From: Pseudomonas congelans
GTDB taxonomy: Bacteria > Pseudomonadota > Gammaproteobacteria > Pseudomonadales > Pseudomonadaceae
Length of the DNA stretch: 64,000 nucleotides
Reading direction: 5' to 3'
NCBI RefSeq assembly: GCF_900103225.1
Contig: NZ_FNJH01000007.1
Coordinates: 145,184 to 209,183 of the forward strand
Shown here piece after piece: positions 53,640-62,989 of this stretch (its first letter is position 1; each line of letters starts with the position of its first letter). The translations under genes were made by a program, and so were the position numbers. The notes below the pieces were generated by a model that worked only from the letters and a program-made list of their open reading frames with translations, ran no database searches and was not told the DNA's origin.

Positions 53640-53979
53640 GGGTGTCCGCGCCTTCCAGTTCGAATGCCTCTGGCGTCACGGGCTGAAGATCGTACGCAGC
53701 GCGCCCAAGGCTGCGCTACTACGCCGAGCGTTCGGCGTTATACACAAATCCAACTGACTATCGTGCCAATGCTCCGCGTTGGCACGCATTGGGTGACGCT
53801 CCGCGTCACAAATCTGCAGCCTGGCGCGGTATCAAGCGCAAAGAAGTCGCAGGCTTTGGTGCTGCCTGCATATTCAACCGGATTGAATGATGCAGCGTGG
53901 CTGCAATGTGACGCAGAGCGTCACGAAATGCATTACCACGCGGAGCGTGGGAACGATAATACGCCACCCTGTACAAGGG
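53640..53979. other. 340-base convergent gap between folK and cca, filled with REP hairpins
   Basis: No gene is supported in this gap. It is almost entirely occupied by the hairpin series listed separately. On either side both genes end here, so the hairpins also lie where transcripts from both strands terminate. Confidence 0.6.
53722..53950. repeat. Cluster of Pseudomonas REP-like hairpins
   Basis: Five inverted repeats: CGCCGA-N4-TCGGCG (53722-53737), GTGCCAA-N9-TTGGCAC (53763-53785), GTGACGC-TCC-GCGTCAC (53793-53809), GTGACGC-AGA-GCGTCAC (53908-53924) and CCACG-N5-CGTGG (53936-53950). The third and fourth have identical stems in opposite orientation, like a BIME pair. Similar stems occur at 4103-4148. 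Confidence 0.7.
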
Positions 53980-55209
53980 TCAGGCCGAATGCTCGGCCTT
54001 GTAGGTTTTCAGCGCCTTCAAGCGCTCGTTCTTCAGCGCATCACCCAATTCCTTGCCCTTCAGACCCTGTTCCAGCAACGGCTTTACGGAAACCGCACGT
54101 GCGGCCTCGGCAGCGCCGCGCAGGTAATCGGCCTGTGGGTAACTGCGTTGTTCGAAGCCGTGGCGTCCTCGGGCGTCCATTTCGCAAGCCGCAATGAATT
54201 CTTCAAAGCGCTGCGGGCGGCGGTAGACGTCGAAGCTTTGCAGCAGCTCCAGCAGGGTCGAGGGCTTCAGCTCCAGCGCACGGTGGCCGTGGGTATGGTA
54301 CTGGCCGACCAGCAGCGCCAGTTCCTGGCAGTCCCTTGGTACACGAAAGCGCTCGTTGACCGCCTTTATCAGGCGCAGGCCGGTGTGTTCATGGGCGATG
54401 TGCCGTGGCCATTCGGCTTCCGGGGTCAGCCCTTTCCCGAGGTCGTGCAGCAAGCAGGCCCAGCGCACCGTCAGCGGATGTTTATGGCGTGCGGATTGCT
54501 CGAGGACACTGAGCACGTGTACGCCGGTGTCTATTTCCGGGTGATGCGCCGCTGGCTGCGGTACACCAAACAACGCTTCGACCTCGGGCATCAGCTCGTT
54601 GAGCGCGGCGCAGTCGTGCAGCACCTGAATGAACACCTGAGGCTGTTCTTCCATGAGCGCGCGCGAGATTTCCTTCCAGCTTCGCTCGGCAGTTAGCGCC
54701 TTGAGTTCACCCGATTCACTGAGCTGGCGCATCAGCCCCAGGGTCTCGGGTGCGATGGTGAAACCGTAGCCGGCGTAGCGGGCGGCGAATCGGGCTACAC
54801 GCAAGACCCTGAGCGGATCTTCGGCGAATGCGGGGGAAACGTGACGTAATATCCGCGCTTCTAAATCTTTCTGGCCGTTATAGGGATCGGTGAGATTGCC
54901 GTCCTTGTCTTCCGCCATGGCGTTGATCGTCAGGTCACGCCGAATCAAATCCTGCTCAAGCGTCACCTCGGGGCTGGCGTGGAAAACAAAGCCTCCATAG
55001 CCCACGCCGCTTTTGCGCTCGGTGCGCGCCAATGCGTATTCCTCATTGGTCAGCGGATGCAGAAACACCGGGAAATCTGTACCGACCGGGCGGTAGCCCT
55101 TGATCAGCATGTCCTCGGTACTTGCGCCGACCACGACCCAGTCGATGTCCGTGACAGGTTGACCCAGAAGACGGTCGCGTACAGCACCGCCTACTTTATA
55201 AATCTGCAT
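53980..55209 (-). CDS. cca: Multifunctional CCA tRNA nucleotidyltransferase
   Basis: Adds or repairs the 3' CCA of tRNAs. The 409-aa protein has the class II nucleotidyltransferase motifs GGAVRD (residues 7-12) and DIDWVVVGAS. It also has the RRDLTINAMA and DPLRVLRVARFAARY segments, and an HD domain (ACLLHDLGKGLTPEAEWPRH), making it the long, phosphatase-containing bacterial form. The start ATG 55209 reads MQIYKVGGAVRDRLLG. It is convergent with folK across a REP-containing gap. Confidence 0.95.
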   Translation of the reverse strand: MQIYKVGGAVRDRLLGQPVTDIDWVVVGASTEDMLIKGYRPVGTDFPVFLHPLTNEEYALARTERKSGVGYGGFVFHASPEVTLEQDLIRRDLTINAMAEDKDGNLTDPYNGQKDLEARILRHVSPAFAEDPLRVLRVARFAARYAGYGFTIAPETLGLMRQLSESGELKALTAERSWKEISRALMEEQPQVFIQVLHDCAALNELMPEVEALFGVPQPAAHHPEIDTGVHVLSVLEQSARHKHPLTVRWACLLHDLGKGLTPEAEWPRHIAHEHTGLRLIKAVNERFRVPRDCQELALLVGQYHTHGHRALELKPSTLLELLQSFDVYRRPQRFEEFIAACEMDARGRHGFEQRSYPQADYLRGAAEAARAVSVKPLLEQGLKGKELGDALKNERLKALKTYKAEHSA

Positions 55210-55306
55210 AAAAAGCCTCCGTAAGCGCGACAGGATAAACCTTGTGTCGTGCTTGCGGAGGCTAAAGCTGCATGACCAAGCGTTTTAAGCACTATTGGCC
55301 TGGCGC

Positions 55307-56869
55307 TTAAAGGTGGACGACCGCCATATCAAGCCGGGGATATTCACTGTCGGCATGCTCGCCTTTCGGGGGGACGTGATGAGTCTTGACCACCTGATCG
55401 CCCTGCAAGGTTTCCAGGTGGATGTCAAAGCCCCACAGCCGGTGCAGGTGTTTGAGCACCTCGTCTGTCGAGTCACCGAGCGGTTTGCGATTGTGCTGTT
55501 GATGGCGCAGGGTCAGCGAGCGATCGCCTCGGCGGTCTATGCTGTAGATCTGCACATTGGGTTCCCGGTTGCCCAGGTTGTACTGCGCAGCGAGTATTTC
55601 GCGGATGGTCCGATACCCGTTTTCATCATGAATGGCGGGTACCAGGAGGTCTTCCTGCTGGTCGTCGTCCATGATGCTGAACAGCTTGAGGTCGCGAATC
55701 ACCTTGGGCGACAGGTACTGGAGGATGAAGCTCTCGTCCTTGAAACTGCTCATCGCAAACTTGATCGCCGTCAGCCAGTCGCTGCCGGCAATCTCCGGAA
55801 ACCACTGCCGGTCCTCATCGGTAGGGTTTTCGCACATCCGGCGGATGTCCTGATACATGGCAAAGCCCAGCGCATAGGGGTTGATGCCACTGTAGTAAGG
55901 GCTGTCGAAACCAGGCTGAAAAATCACGCTGGTGTGCGACTGCAGGAACTCCATCATGAAGCCGTCGGTGACCAGGCCTTCGTCGTACAGGTCATTCATC
56001 AGCGTGTAGTGCCAGAACGTCGCCCAGCCTTCGTTCATCACCTGTGTCTGGCGCTGAGGATAGAAATACTGCGCGATCTTGCGCACGATGCGCACCACTT
56101 CGCGCTGCCAGGGTTCAAGCAGCGGAGCGTGCTTCTCGATGAAGTAGAGAATGTTTTCCTGCGGCTCAGCCGGGAAGCGTGCATTGTCTTCCTTGCTGCC
56201 CTTGTCGGCACTTTTCGGGATGGTGCGCCAAAGATCGTTGATCTGCCGCTGAAGGTGCTCCTCCCGGTCCTTCTGCCGACGCCGCTCCTCTTCGGCGGAA
56301 ATCGGGTAGGGCCGCTTGTAGCGGTCCACACCGTAGTTCATCAGCGCATGGCAGGAGTCCAGCAAGTCCTCCACGGCATCGATGCCATGGCGCTCCTCGC
56401 ATTGCATGATGTACTGCTTGGCAAACACCAGGTAATCAATGATCGAGCTGGCGTCGGTCCAGGTGCGAAACAGGTAGTTGCCCTTGAAGAAGCTGTTGTG
56501 GCCATAGCACGCATGGGCGACGACCAGCGCCTGCATGCAGATGGTGTTTTCCTCCATCAGGTAGGCAATGCACGGGTCGGAGTTTATGACGATCTCGTAG
56601 GCCAGGCCCATCTGGCCGCGTGAATAGGACTTTTCCGTACTGAGGAAGTGTTTGCCGTAGGACCAATGGTGATAGCCCAACGGCATGCCTACCGACGCAT
56701 AAGCATCCATCATCTGCTCGGCAGTGATCACTTCGATCTGGTTGGGATAGGTGTCCAGCGCATACCGCTCGGCAATCCTGCCAATTTCGCGGTCGTAGGC
56801 GCGGATCAGTTCGAATGTCCACTCTGACCCCGTGGAAAGGGGTTGGCGCTTCTGCTCTCTGGCGGTCAT
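55307..56869 (-). CDS. SpoVR family protein
   Basis: A 520-aa member of the SpoVR family, found with PrkA-type kinases and YeaH/YhbH proteins in a conserved stress-related operon. The molecular function is not established. Typical segments include TEKSYSRGQMGLAYEIVINS, HACYGHNSFFKGNYLFRTWT and QVMNEGWATFWHYTLMNDLY. Its ATG overlaps the yeaH stop (ATGA at 56866-56869). The C-terminal end has HHVPPKGEHADSEYPR. It is the third gene of the prkA-yeaH-spoVR order. Confidence 0.93.
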   Translation of the reverse strand: MTAREQKRQPLSTGSEWTFELIRAYDREIGRIAERYALDTYPNQIEVITAEQMMDAYASVGMPLGYHHWSYGKHFLSTEKSYSRGQMGLAYEIVINSDPCIAYLMEENTICMQALVVAHACYGHNSFFKGNYLFRTWTDASSIIDYLVFAKQYIMQCEERHGIDAVEDLLDSCHALMNYGVDRYKRPYPISAEEERRRQKDREEHLQRQINDLWRTIPKSADKGSKEDNARFPAEPQENILYFIEKHAPLLEPWQREVVRIVRKIAQYFYPQRQTQVMNEGWATFWHYTLMNDLYDEGLVTDGFMMEFLQSHTSVIFQPGFDSPYYSGINPYALGFAMYQDIRRMCENPTDEDRQWFPEIAGSDWLTAIKFAMSSFKDESFILQYLSPKVIRDLKLFSIMDDDQQEDLLVPAIHDENGYRTIREILAAQYNLGNREPNVQIYSIDRRGDRSLTLRHQQHNRKPLGDSTDEVLKHLHRLWGFDIHLETLQGDQVVKTHHVPPKGEHADSEYPRLDMAVVHL

Positions 56870-58137
56870 GACACTAACCTTCGCTGGAAGAGTTCGCGGA
56901 ATACCGGATAGATATCACCGGCAGAGACCAGCTGTTGCTGGGCAAACGTGTCGGCAAAATCTTCACCGATGCGTTCGTATTCATACCACAAGGCCTGATG
57001 CTCACGCGGGGTGATTTCCACGTACGTGTAGTACTGCACGAAGGGCATGATCTGTTTGGTGAGGATTTCCCGGCAGATGGGCGAATCATCGTTCCAGTTG
57101 TCGCCATCCGACGCCTGTGCCGCGTAAATATTCCAGTCACTGCTCGGGTAGCGTGCGGCCATGATTTCCTGCATCAGTTTCAATGCGCTGGAAACGATGG
57201 TACCGCCGGTTTCCCGGGAATAGAAAAACTCTTCCTCGTCCACTTCGCGGGCGCTGGTGTGGTGACGAATGAAGACCACATCGATTTTGTCGTAGTTACG
57301 TTTGAGGAACAGGTACAGCAGGATGAAAAAGCGCTTGGCGATGTCCTTGGTCGCCTGGGTCATGGAGCCGGAGACGTCCATCAGGCAAAACATGACCGCC
57401 TTGGAGCTGGGGTTGGGTTGCTTGACCAGCAGGTTGTACTTGAGGTCGAAGGTGTCGAGGTAGGGCACACGACGAATGCGTGCCTTCAGTCGGTCGATCT
57501 CTACTTCCAGTTCCTGAATGTCGCCGAAGTTATCCGGCTCTTCGCGCTTCATGCGCTCAAGCTCGGCGGTGGCTTCCCTGAGTTTCGCGCGACTGCTGCC
57601 GGACAGCGCGATGCGGCGTGCATGCGCCGAGCGCAGGGTGCGGATGATGTTGATACGCGACGGGTTGCCTTCGTTGCTGATACCCGCGCGCACGGTCTTG
57701 AAGGTGTCGGTGCCGGTCAGGTTGCGCTTGACCAGGTTCGGCAGCTCCAGGTCTTCGAACATGAACTCAAGAAACTCTTCCTGAGTAATCTGGAACGAGA
57801 ACTCATCCATCCCTTCGCCGGAGTTGCCCGCCTTGCCGGGGCCCTTGCCACCACCACCGCCTTGAGGGCGGGCGATGTGCTCGCCTGTGGTGAACTCCTT
57901 GTTGCCAGGATGAACAACAGTCTGCTTGCCCCCGCGACCGTGGTGCAGGACCGGTTCGTCGATGTCGCGCCCGGGAATACTGATCTGCTCGCCGTGTTCC
58001 ATGTCAGTGATGGAGCGCCGGCTGACCGCTTCCTCCACTGCTTTCTTGATGTGGTCACGGTAACGCCGCAGAAACCGCTGCCGGTTTACCGTGCTTTTGT
58101 TCTTGCCGTTGAGACGTCGGTCGATCACATAGCTCAT
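56866..58137 (-). CDS. yeaH: YeaH/YhbH family protein (DUF444)
   Basis: A 423-aa protein of the DUF444 family that works with the PrkA kinase in stationary-phase or nitrogen-stress responses; the biochemical role is unclear. It opens SYVIDRRLNGKNKSTVNRQR. A von Willebrand-like metal site DVSGSMTQ is visible in VMFCLMDVSGSMTQATKD, and HARRIALSGSSRAKLREA is characteristic. It is translationally coupled to the SpoVR gene. A 120-base gap containing an inverted repeat separates it from prkA. Confidence 0.93.
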   Translation of the reverse strand: MSYVIDRRLNGKNKSTVNRQRFLRRYRDHIKKAVEEAVSRRSITDMEHGEQISIPGRDIDEPVLHHGRGGKQTVVHPGNKEFTTGEHIARPQGGGGGKGPGKAGNSGEGMDEFSFQITQEEFLEFMFEDLELPNLVKRNLTGTDTFKTVRAGISNEGNPSRINIIRTLRSAHARRIALSGSSRAKLREATAELERMKREEPDNFGDIQELEVEIDRLKARIRRVPYLDTFDLKYNLLVKQPNPSSKAVMFCLMDVSGSMTQATKDIAKRFFILLYLFLKRNYDKIDVVFIRHHTSAREVDEEEFFYSRETGGTIVSSALKLMQEIMAARYPSSDWNIYAAQASDGDNWNDDSPICREILTKQIMPFVQYYTYVEITPREHQALWYEYERIGEDFADTFAQQQLVSAGDIYPVFRELFQRRLVS

Positions 58138-58152
58138 AGGCTCCTCCGGGGA

Positions 58153-58247
58153 GCTTCAAGTTGTAAGCCTCAAGCTGCAGGCGAGCACGCGATCAGTCCC
58201 GAGCCCGGGTCTTGATCGCTTTTCGCCTGCAGCTGATAGCTTGAAGC
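58153..58247. repeat. Imperfect inverted repeat between prkA and yeaH
   Basis: The left arm from GCTTCAAG (58153) through CTGCAGGCGAG..GCGATCA and the right arm TGATCGC..TCGCCTGCAG..CTTGAAGC (ending at 58247) pair along most of their length around CCCGAGCCCGGG. It lies within the prkA-yeaH intercistronic space and could form a long mRNA stem. It is either a REP/ERIC-like repeat or an operon-internal processing or stability element. Confidence 0.7.
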
Positions 58248-58258
58248 TTGCAGCTGCG

Positions 58259-60181
58259 TTACTGCGATTTCCGCACGCGCAGATACCATTCGGAAAGCAG
58301 GCGTACCTGCTTGTCCGTGTAGCCCCTCTCGACCATTCGTGTCACGAAGTCGTTGTGCTTCTGCTGATCCTCTTTGCTGGCCTTGGCATTGAAGCTGATG
58401 ACGGGCAGGAGATCCTCGGTGTTGGAGAACATTTTCTTCTCGATCACCACCCGCAGCTTCTCGTAGCTGAGCCAAGTCGGGTTCTTGCCGTTGTTGTTGG
58501 CGCGGGCACGCAGCACGAAATTGACGATTTCGTTGCGGAAATCTTTCGGGTTGCTGATGCCTGCCGGTTTTTCGATCTTTTCCAGTTCCTCGTTCAAGGC
58601 GACGCGGTTGAGGATCTCGCCGGTTTCCGGATCGCGATATTCCTGATCCTGAATCCAGAAGTCCGCATACAGCACGTAACGGTCGAAAATGTTCTGACCG
58701 TACTCGCTGTAGGATTCCAGATATGCCGTCTGGATTTCCTTGCCGATGAACTCGATATAGCGGGGTGCCAGGTATTCCTTGATAAAGCGCAGATAGCGTT
58801 CGCGCGTTTCGGCAGGGAATTGCTCCTGTTCGATCTGCTGTTCCAGTACGTAAAGCAGATGCACCGGGTTGGCCGCGATTTCATGCGGATCGAAGTTGAA
58901 GACCTTGGACAGAATCTTGAATGCGAAGCGGGTGGACAGACCATTCATGCCCTCGTCGACGCCCGCGCTGTCGCGGTATTCCTGAATCGACTTGGCTTTC
59001 GGGTCAGTGTCTTTGAGGTTCTCGCCGTCATACACGCGCATCTTGGAGTAGATGTTGGAGTTGTCCGGCTCTTTGAGGCGCGACAGCGTGGTGAACTGCG
59101 CGAGCATTTTCAGGGTGTCCGGCGCGCAGTGCGCCTTGGACAGCGAACTGTTGAACAGCAGCTTGTCGTAGATCTTGATCTCGTCGCTGACACGCAGGCA
59201 GTACGGCACCTTCACGATGTAGATACGGTCGATGAAGGCTTCGTTGTTCTTGTTGTTGCGGAAGCTGTGCCATTCCGATTCGTTGGAGTGCGCCAGCAGG
59301 ATACCGGTGAACGGGATCGCTCCCAGCCCTTCGGTACTGTTGTAGTTGCCTTCCTGGGTTGCGGTGAGCAGCGGATGAAGGACCTTGATCGGTGCCTTGA
59401 ACATCTCGACGAATTCCATCAGGCCCTGGTTGGCCCGGCACAGCGCGCCCGAGTAGCTGTAGGCGTCTGCGTCGTTCTGCGGGAATTCTTCCAGCTTGCG
59501 AATATCCACCTTGCCGACCAGCGCAGAGATGTCCTGGTTGTTTTCGTCGCCGGGCTCGGTTTTCGCCACGGCAATCTGATTGAGAATCGAAGGGTATAGC
59601 TTCACCACCTTGAACTGGCTGATGTCACCGCCAAACTCGGCCAGGCGTTTGGTCGCCCAGGGCGACATGATGGTGCTCAGGTAGCGTCGCGGAATCCCGA
59701 AGTCTTCCTCGAGAATCGCGCCGTCTTCGGTGGCGTTGAACAGGCCCAGGGGCGACTCGAATACTGGTGAGCCCTTGATGGCATAGAACGGGACTTTTTC
59801 GATCAGTTGCTTGAGTTTTTCCGCCAGGGACGACTTACCACCGCCCACCGGGCCGAGCAGATACAGGATTTGTTTCTTCTCTTCCAGGCCTTGGGCGGCA
59901 TGGCGGAAATACGAAACGATCTGGTCGATGCATTCTTCCATTCCGTGGAAGTCGGCAAAGGCCGGATAGCGGCGTATGACTTTGTTGGAGAAGATCCGCG
60001 ACAGCCTGGAGTTGGTGGAGGTATCCACCAGTTCGGGTTCGCCAATGGCCAGCAGAAGACGTTCTGCGGCAGAGGCGTAGGCGCTGCGATCCTGTTTGCA
60101 GAGCTCAAGATACTCCTGTAACGAGAGCTCTTCTTGCCGCGTGCTTTCGAAGCGTTGTTGGAAGTGGCTGAATATACTCAT
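58259..60181 (-). CDS. prkA: PrkA-type serine protein kinase
   Basis: A 640-aa AAA+-like kinase or protease of the PrkA family, first gene of the prkA-yeaH-spoVR stress operon. ATG 60181 (MSIFSHFQQRFESTRQEELS) has AGGTGA upstream; a longer reading from 60274 is rejected. The Walker A motif LLGPVGGGKSSLAEKLKQ is at about residues 105-122. A PrkA C-terminal domain follows (about 400-640). The kinase activity is as described for family members; substrates here are unknown. Confidence 0.94.
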   Translation of the reverse strand: MSIFSHFQQRFESTRQEELSLQEYLELCKQDRSAYASAAERLLLAIGEPELVDTSTNSRLSRIFSNKVIRRYPAFADFHGMEECIDQIVSYFRHAAQGLEEKKQILYLLGPVGGGKSSLAEKLKQLIEKVPFYAIKGSPVFESPLGLFNATEDGAILEEDFGIPRRYLSTIMSPWATKRLAEFGGDISQFKVVKLYPSILNQIAVAKTEPGDENNQDISALVGKVDIRKLEEFPQNDADAYSYSGALCRANQGLMEFVEMFKAPIKVLHPLLTATQEGNYNSTEGLGAIPFTGILLAHSNESEWHSFRNNKNNEAFIDRIYIVKVPYCLRVSDEIKIYDKLLFNSSLSKAHCAPDTLKMLAQFTTLSRLKEPDNSNIYSKMRVYDGENLKDTDPKAKSIQEYRDSAGVDEGMNGLSTRFAFKILSKVFNFDPHEIAANPVHLLYVLEQQIEQEQFPAETRERYLRFIKEYLAPRYIEFIGKEIQTAYLESYSEYGQNIFDRYVLYADFWIQDQEYRDPETGEILNRVALNEELEKIEKPAGISNPKDFRNEIVNFVLRARANNNGKNPTWLSYEKLRVVIEKKMFSNTEDLLPVISFNAKASKEDQQKHNDFVTRMVERGYTDKQVRLLSEWYLRVRKSQ

Positions 60182-60466
60182 GACGTCACCTCGCTCGATA
60201 CGTGGAGCCGGCGGCGGATCGTCAGTCGATGCTGGCAGCAACCGCTTAGCAGCCACTGTTTCCCCCCAGAACACCCTAAAAGTAACTACCGATGACCCAC
60301 GCGCCGGTGTACCGGCTCTCCCCTGAATACGGATGGCCTAGGGCTAAGGATAGTTCGGATTCGGAAAGATAAAGAAGGGATGCGCGAGAAGAGGGGCTGA
60401 CCGTTCGTCAGATGGCTCGCGAGCCCGCGTAGAACGCGGGATCAGCTGTCATAAAAATATTTTGTA
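60182..60466. promoter_or_regulatory. Region between prkA and glpE
   Basis: 285 bases between two same-strand genes. It must hold the prkA promoter. CCCGCG-N5-CGCGGG lies at 60424-60440, about 27 bases after the glpE stop, and could act as a GlpE terminator though without a T run. I saw no sigma-54 or other clear promoter. Confidence 0.4.
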
Positions 60467-60787
60467 TCAGCCTTGCACGGTTTCTTGCGGGTAAGTGGCG
60501 CGCCACAGCTCGAAACCGCCGTCCACGCTGTACACATCCGAGAAACCCTGGCCGACCAGGTAGGCTGCAGCGCTCTGGCTGGAGTTGCCGTGGTAACAGA
60601 CGACCACCAGCGGCTTGTCCAGGTCGGCCTCGCGGATGAAGTCGGCGATCGAGTGGTTGTCCAGATGCACGGAATCGGGGATGTGATTGCTCTGGAAAGC
60701 CTGTGGATCCCGAACATCGACCAGCACGGCGCCTTGCTCGCGCAGAGCCTGGGCCTGTTCAGGTGGAATACGTTTGAATTCAGTCAT
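60467..60787 (-). CDS. glpE: Thiosulfate sulfurtransferase GlpE (single-domain rhodanese)
   Basis: A 106-aa rhodanese that transfers sulfur from thiosulfate to a thiol or cyanide acceptor. ATG 60787 (MTEFKRIPPEQAQALREQGA) has an AGGAG site upstream; a reading from 60889 would be unusually long. The active loop is VVVCYHGNSSQSAAAYL with the catalytic cysteine. AVLVDVRDPQAFQSNHIPDS is the conserved rhodanese front motif. It follows apaH by 23 bases on the same strand and completes the apaG-apaH-glpE order. Confidence 0.92.
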   Translation of the reverse strand: MTEFKRIPPEQAQALREQGAVLVDVRDPQAFQSNHIPDSVHLDNHSIADFIREADLDKPLVVVCYHGNSSQSAAAYLVGQGFSDVYSVDGGFELWRATYPQETVQG

Positions 60788-60810
60788 TGCCTGGGCTCCT
60801 GAGCCTGAGG

Positions 60811-61686
60811 TTACGGAAGGGGAGTAGCGCCGGCTTGCGCTCGGGTAACAAGCCCGTCGGCGGCATTGCCGATAGCATCGCAATTGCACTGATGACGTTC
60901 AAGCGTATCGACATTGAGCAGCGTCATCGAGCCACCCCAGACACACCCGCTGTCGAGGGCAAAGACGCCCGGTTCGTCGCAGCGACCTTCCAGCGCAGCC
61001 CAGTGACCGAAAATGATTTTCACGTCTCGGGTCTTGCGGCTCTGGTGGCTGAACCAGGGCGCGTAGCCAGGTGTCGCGGTGCCGACCCCTTCCTTGCTCT
61101 TCAGATCGAGCTTGCCGTCGCTGGTGCAGAAGCGCATGCGAGTGAAGTAGTTGGTGATGACTCGCAGACGCGTCACACCTTGCAGGTCATTGTCCCACTT
61201 GGCCGGTTCATTGCCGTACATGCCGTCGAGGAAGGCGTCGTACAGCTGGTCGTCCTGCAGCGCGTGCTCGACTTCGGCAGCGTGCTTCAAAGCCTTTTTC
61301 AGTGTCCACTGTGGCGCGATACCGGCATGCACCATGGCGACATTGCGTTCTGCATCGTAATGCATGAGCTTTTGCCGACGCACCCAGCCGAGCAGCTCGT
61401 CACGGTCAGGCGCTTCAAGGATTTCAAGCAGCGTGTCGCCTTTTTTCAGCAGCTCTTTTTTACGGGCCACTGCCAGCAGGTGCAGGTCATGATTGCCGAG
61501 TACGCACACCAGCGATTCGCGGATGCTGTACAGGTAGCGAAGCGTTTCCAGCGATTGCGGGCCACGATTGACGAGGTCACCCACCAGCCAGAGGCGATCC
61601 TGCTCCGGGTTGAAGTGCACGTGCTCGAGCAGGCATTGCAGAGGTTCAAGGCAGCCCTGCAGGTCACCAACGGCGTACGCCGCCAT
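60811..61686 (-). CDS. apaH: Diadenosine tetraphosphatase ApaH
   Basis: Hydrolyses Ap4A symmetrically to two ADP. The 291-aa protein has the three phosphoesterase motifs: GDLQGCLEPL, GDLVNRGPQS and GNHDLHLLA, plus FGHWAALEGR near residue 220. The length is that of gamma-proteobacterial ApaH. The start ATG 61686 overlaps the apaG stop, coupling the two. Metal-binding residues all appear present. Confidence 0.96.
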   Translation of the reverse strand: MAAYAVGDLQGCLEPLQCLLEHVHFNPEQDRLWLVGDLVNRGPQSLETLRYLYSIRESLVCVLGNHDLHLLAVARKKELLKKGDTLLEILEAPDRDELLGWVRRQKLMHYDAERNVAMVHAGIAPQWTLKKALKHAAEVEHALQDDQLYDAFLDGMYGNEPAKWDNDLQGVTRLRVITNYFTRMRFCTSDGKLDLKSKEGVGTATPGYAPWFSHQSRKTRDVKIIFGHWAALEGRCDEPGVFALDSGCVWGGSMTLLNVDTLERHQCNCDAIGNAADGLVTRAQAGATPLP

Positions 61687-62066
61687 CAGTGCAGCGAGCC
61701 CGGAACAGCCAGACGGAAAGGCTTGATAACCGCATCGAAGCGTTTGCCGTCTTCGGCCAGCATCTGATAAGTGCCCTGCATATTGCCGACTTTGGTCGTC
61801 ATGACCGTACCACTGCTGTAGGTATGGCTTTGGCCGACCTTGATCAGTGGCTGCTGGCCCACCACGCCTTCGCCACGCACTTCCTCGACATTGCCATCAC
61901 CGTCAGTGATGATCCAGTGCCGCGACAGCAGTTGGGCGGGGAGTTCGCCGTTGTTATGCACGGTGATGGTGTAGGCGAAAGCGAAGCGGTTCTGCTCGGG
62001 TTGCGATTGCTCCGAGAGGAAGCGTGTGACGACGCTGACGTCGACCTTGTAACGAGAATCGGGCAT
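61686..62066 (-). CDS. apaG: ApaG (Co2+/Mg2+ efflux-related protein)
   Basis: A 126-aa single-domain beta-sandwich protein always found next to apaH; the exact function is unsettled, with links to divalent cation tolerance. ATG 62066 (MPDSRYKVDVSVVTRFLSEQ) gives the family length; a start seven codons further out (62087) has been set aside. The core SRHWIITDGDGNVEEVRGEG, then VVGQQPLIKVGQSHTYSSGT and VMTTKVGNMQGTYQM, is diagnostic. It is coupled to apaH and follows rsmA by about 115 bases on the same strand. Confidence 0.95.
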   Translation of the reverse strand: MPDSRYKVDVSVVTRFLSEQSQPEQNRFAFAYTITVHNNGELPAQLLSRHWIITDGDGNVEEVRGEGVVGQQPLIKVGQSHTYSSGTVMTTKVGNMQGTYQMLAEDGKRFDAVIKPFRLAVPGSLH

Positions 62067-62182
62067 GCAATAGGCCTTGAAATCCATAGCTGCGAAAAAA
62101 GGGTGTGTGCGGCAGGTAGATCAGTCTAGGACAAGTAAGCGGCAAACGAAGACTGAGCCTGCCGTTTACTTGTCCCCAGGGT

Positions 62183-62989
62183 TCACTCTGTCACAACTTT
62201 TTCGCTGAGAGTGTCTGCCAGACGAACGAATGCAGCCAGATCGAGCTGCTCGGGACGCAAGCTGCCGTCTACTCCGGATGCGGTGATCTCATCGCTGCTC
62301 AACAGCAGCTTGAGCGTGTTGCGCAGGGTCTTGCGGCGCTGGTTGAACGCCTCACGCACGATGCGCTCCAGCACGCGGTGGTCCTTGGCAGGATGAGGCA
62401 GTGTTTCGTAAGGGACGAGGCGCACAATGGCCGAGTCCACTTTCGGCGGCGGGTTGAACGCGCCCGGTCCGACGTTGAACAGGTGTTCCACGCGGCAATG
62501 GTACTGGACCATGATCGACAGACGCCCCCAGTCACCTCCGCCGGGTCCGGCAGCCATGCGCTCGACCACCTCCTTTTGCAGCATGAAGTGCATGTCGCGG
62601 ATCAGGATGGCGTTCTGCAGGAGGTGAAAAATCAGCGGTGTCGAAATGTTGTACGGCAGGTTGCCCACCACTCGCAGGCTGCGCGGTTCGGCGCCGAGGG
62701 TGTTGAAGTCGAACTTCAGCGCATCGCCCTGATGCAGGTTGAAGTTAGGTTTGCCGGCGAACTGACTGTTCAGGATCGGGATCAGGTCCTTGTCCAGCTC
62801 GACCACGTCCAGCTGAGCGCCACTGTCGAGCAGCCCTTCGGTCAGTGCACCCTGGCCCGGCCCGATTTCCAGCAGCCGGTCTTCAGGTTTGGCACGGATG
62901 GCACGCAGGATCTTGTCGATAACGCCTGCATCGTGCAGGAAGTTCTGCCCGAAACGCTTGCGCGCCCGGTGTTGGTATTGCTCGGTCAT
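62183..62989 (-). CDS. rsmA: 16S rRNA dimethyladenosine methyltransferase RsmA (KsgA)
   Basis: Dimethylates two adjacent adenosines near the 3' end of 16S rRNA, a late ribosome-assembly step. The 268-aa protein has the SAM-binding LEIGPGQGALTEGLLD (residues about 40-55) and the catalytic NLPYNIS motif (about 112-118). The FGQNFLHD N-terminus and PPPKVDSAIVRL are characteristic. Its ATG (62989) overlaps the pdxA stop (62986), so the two are coupled in the surA-pdxA-rsmA-apaG-apaH cluster. Confidence 0.96.
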   Translation of the reverse strand: MTEQYQHRARKRFGQNFLHDAGVIDKILRAIRAKPEDRLLEIGPGQGALTEGLLDSGAQLDVVELDKDLIPILNSQFAGKPNFNLHQGDALKFDFNTLGAEPRSLRVVGNLPYNISTPLIFHLLQNAILIRDMHFMLQKEVVERMAAGPGGGDWGRLSIMVQYHCRVEHLFNVGPGAFNPPPKVDSAIVRLVPYETLPHPAKDHRVLERIVREAFNQRRKTLRNTLKLLLSSDEITASGVDGSLRPEQLDLAAFVRLADTLSEKVVTE

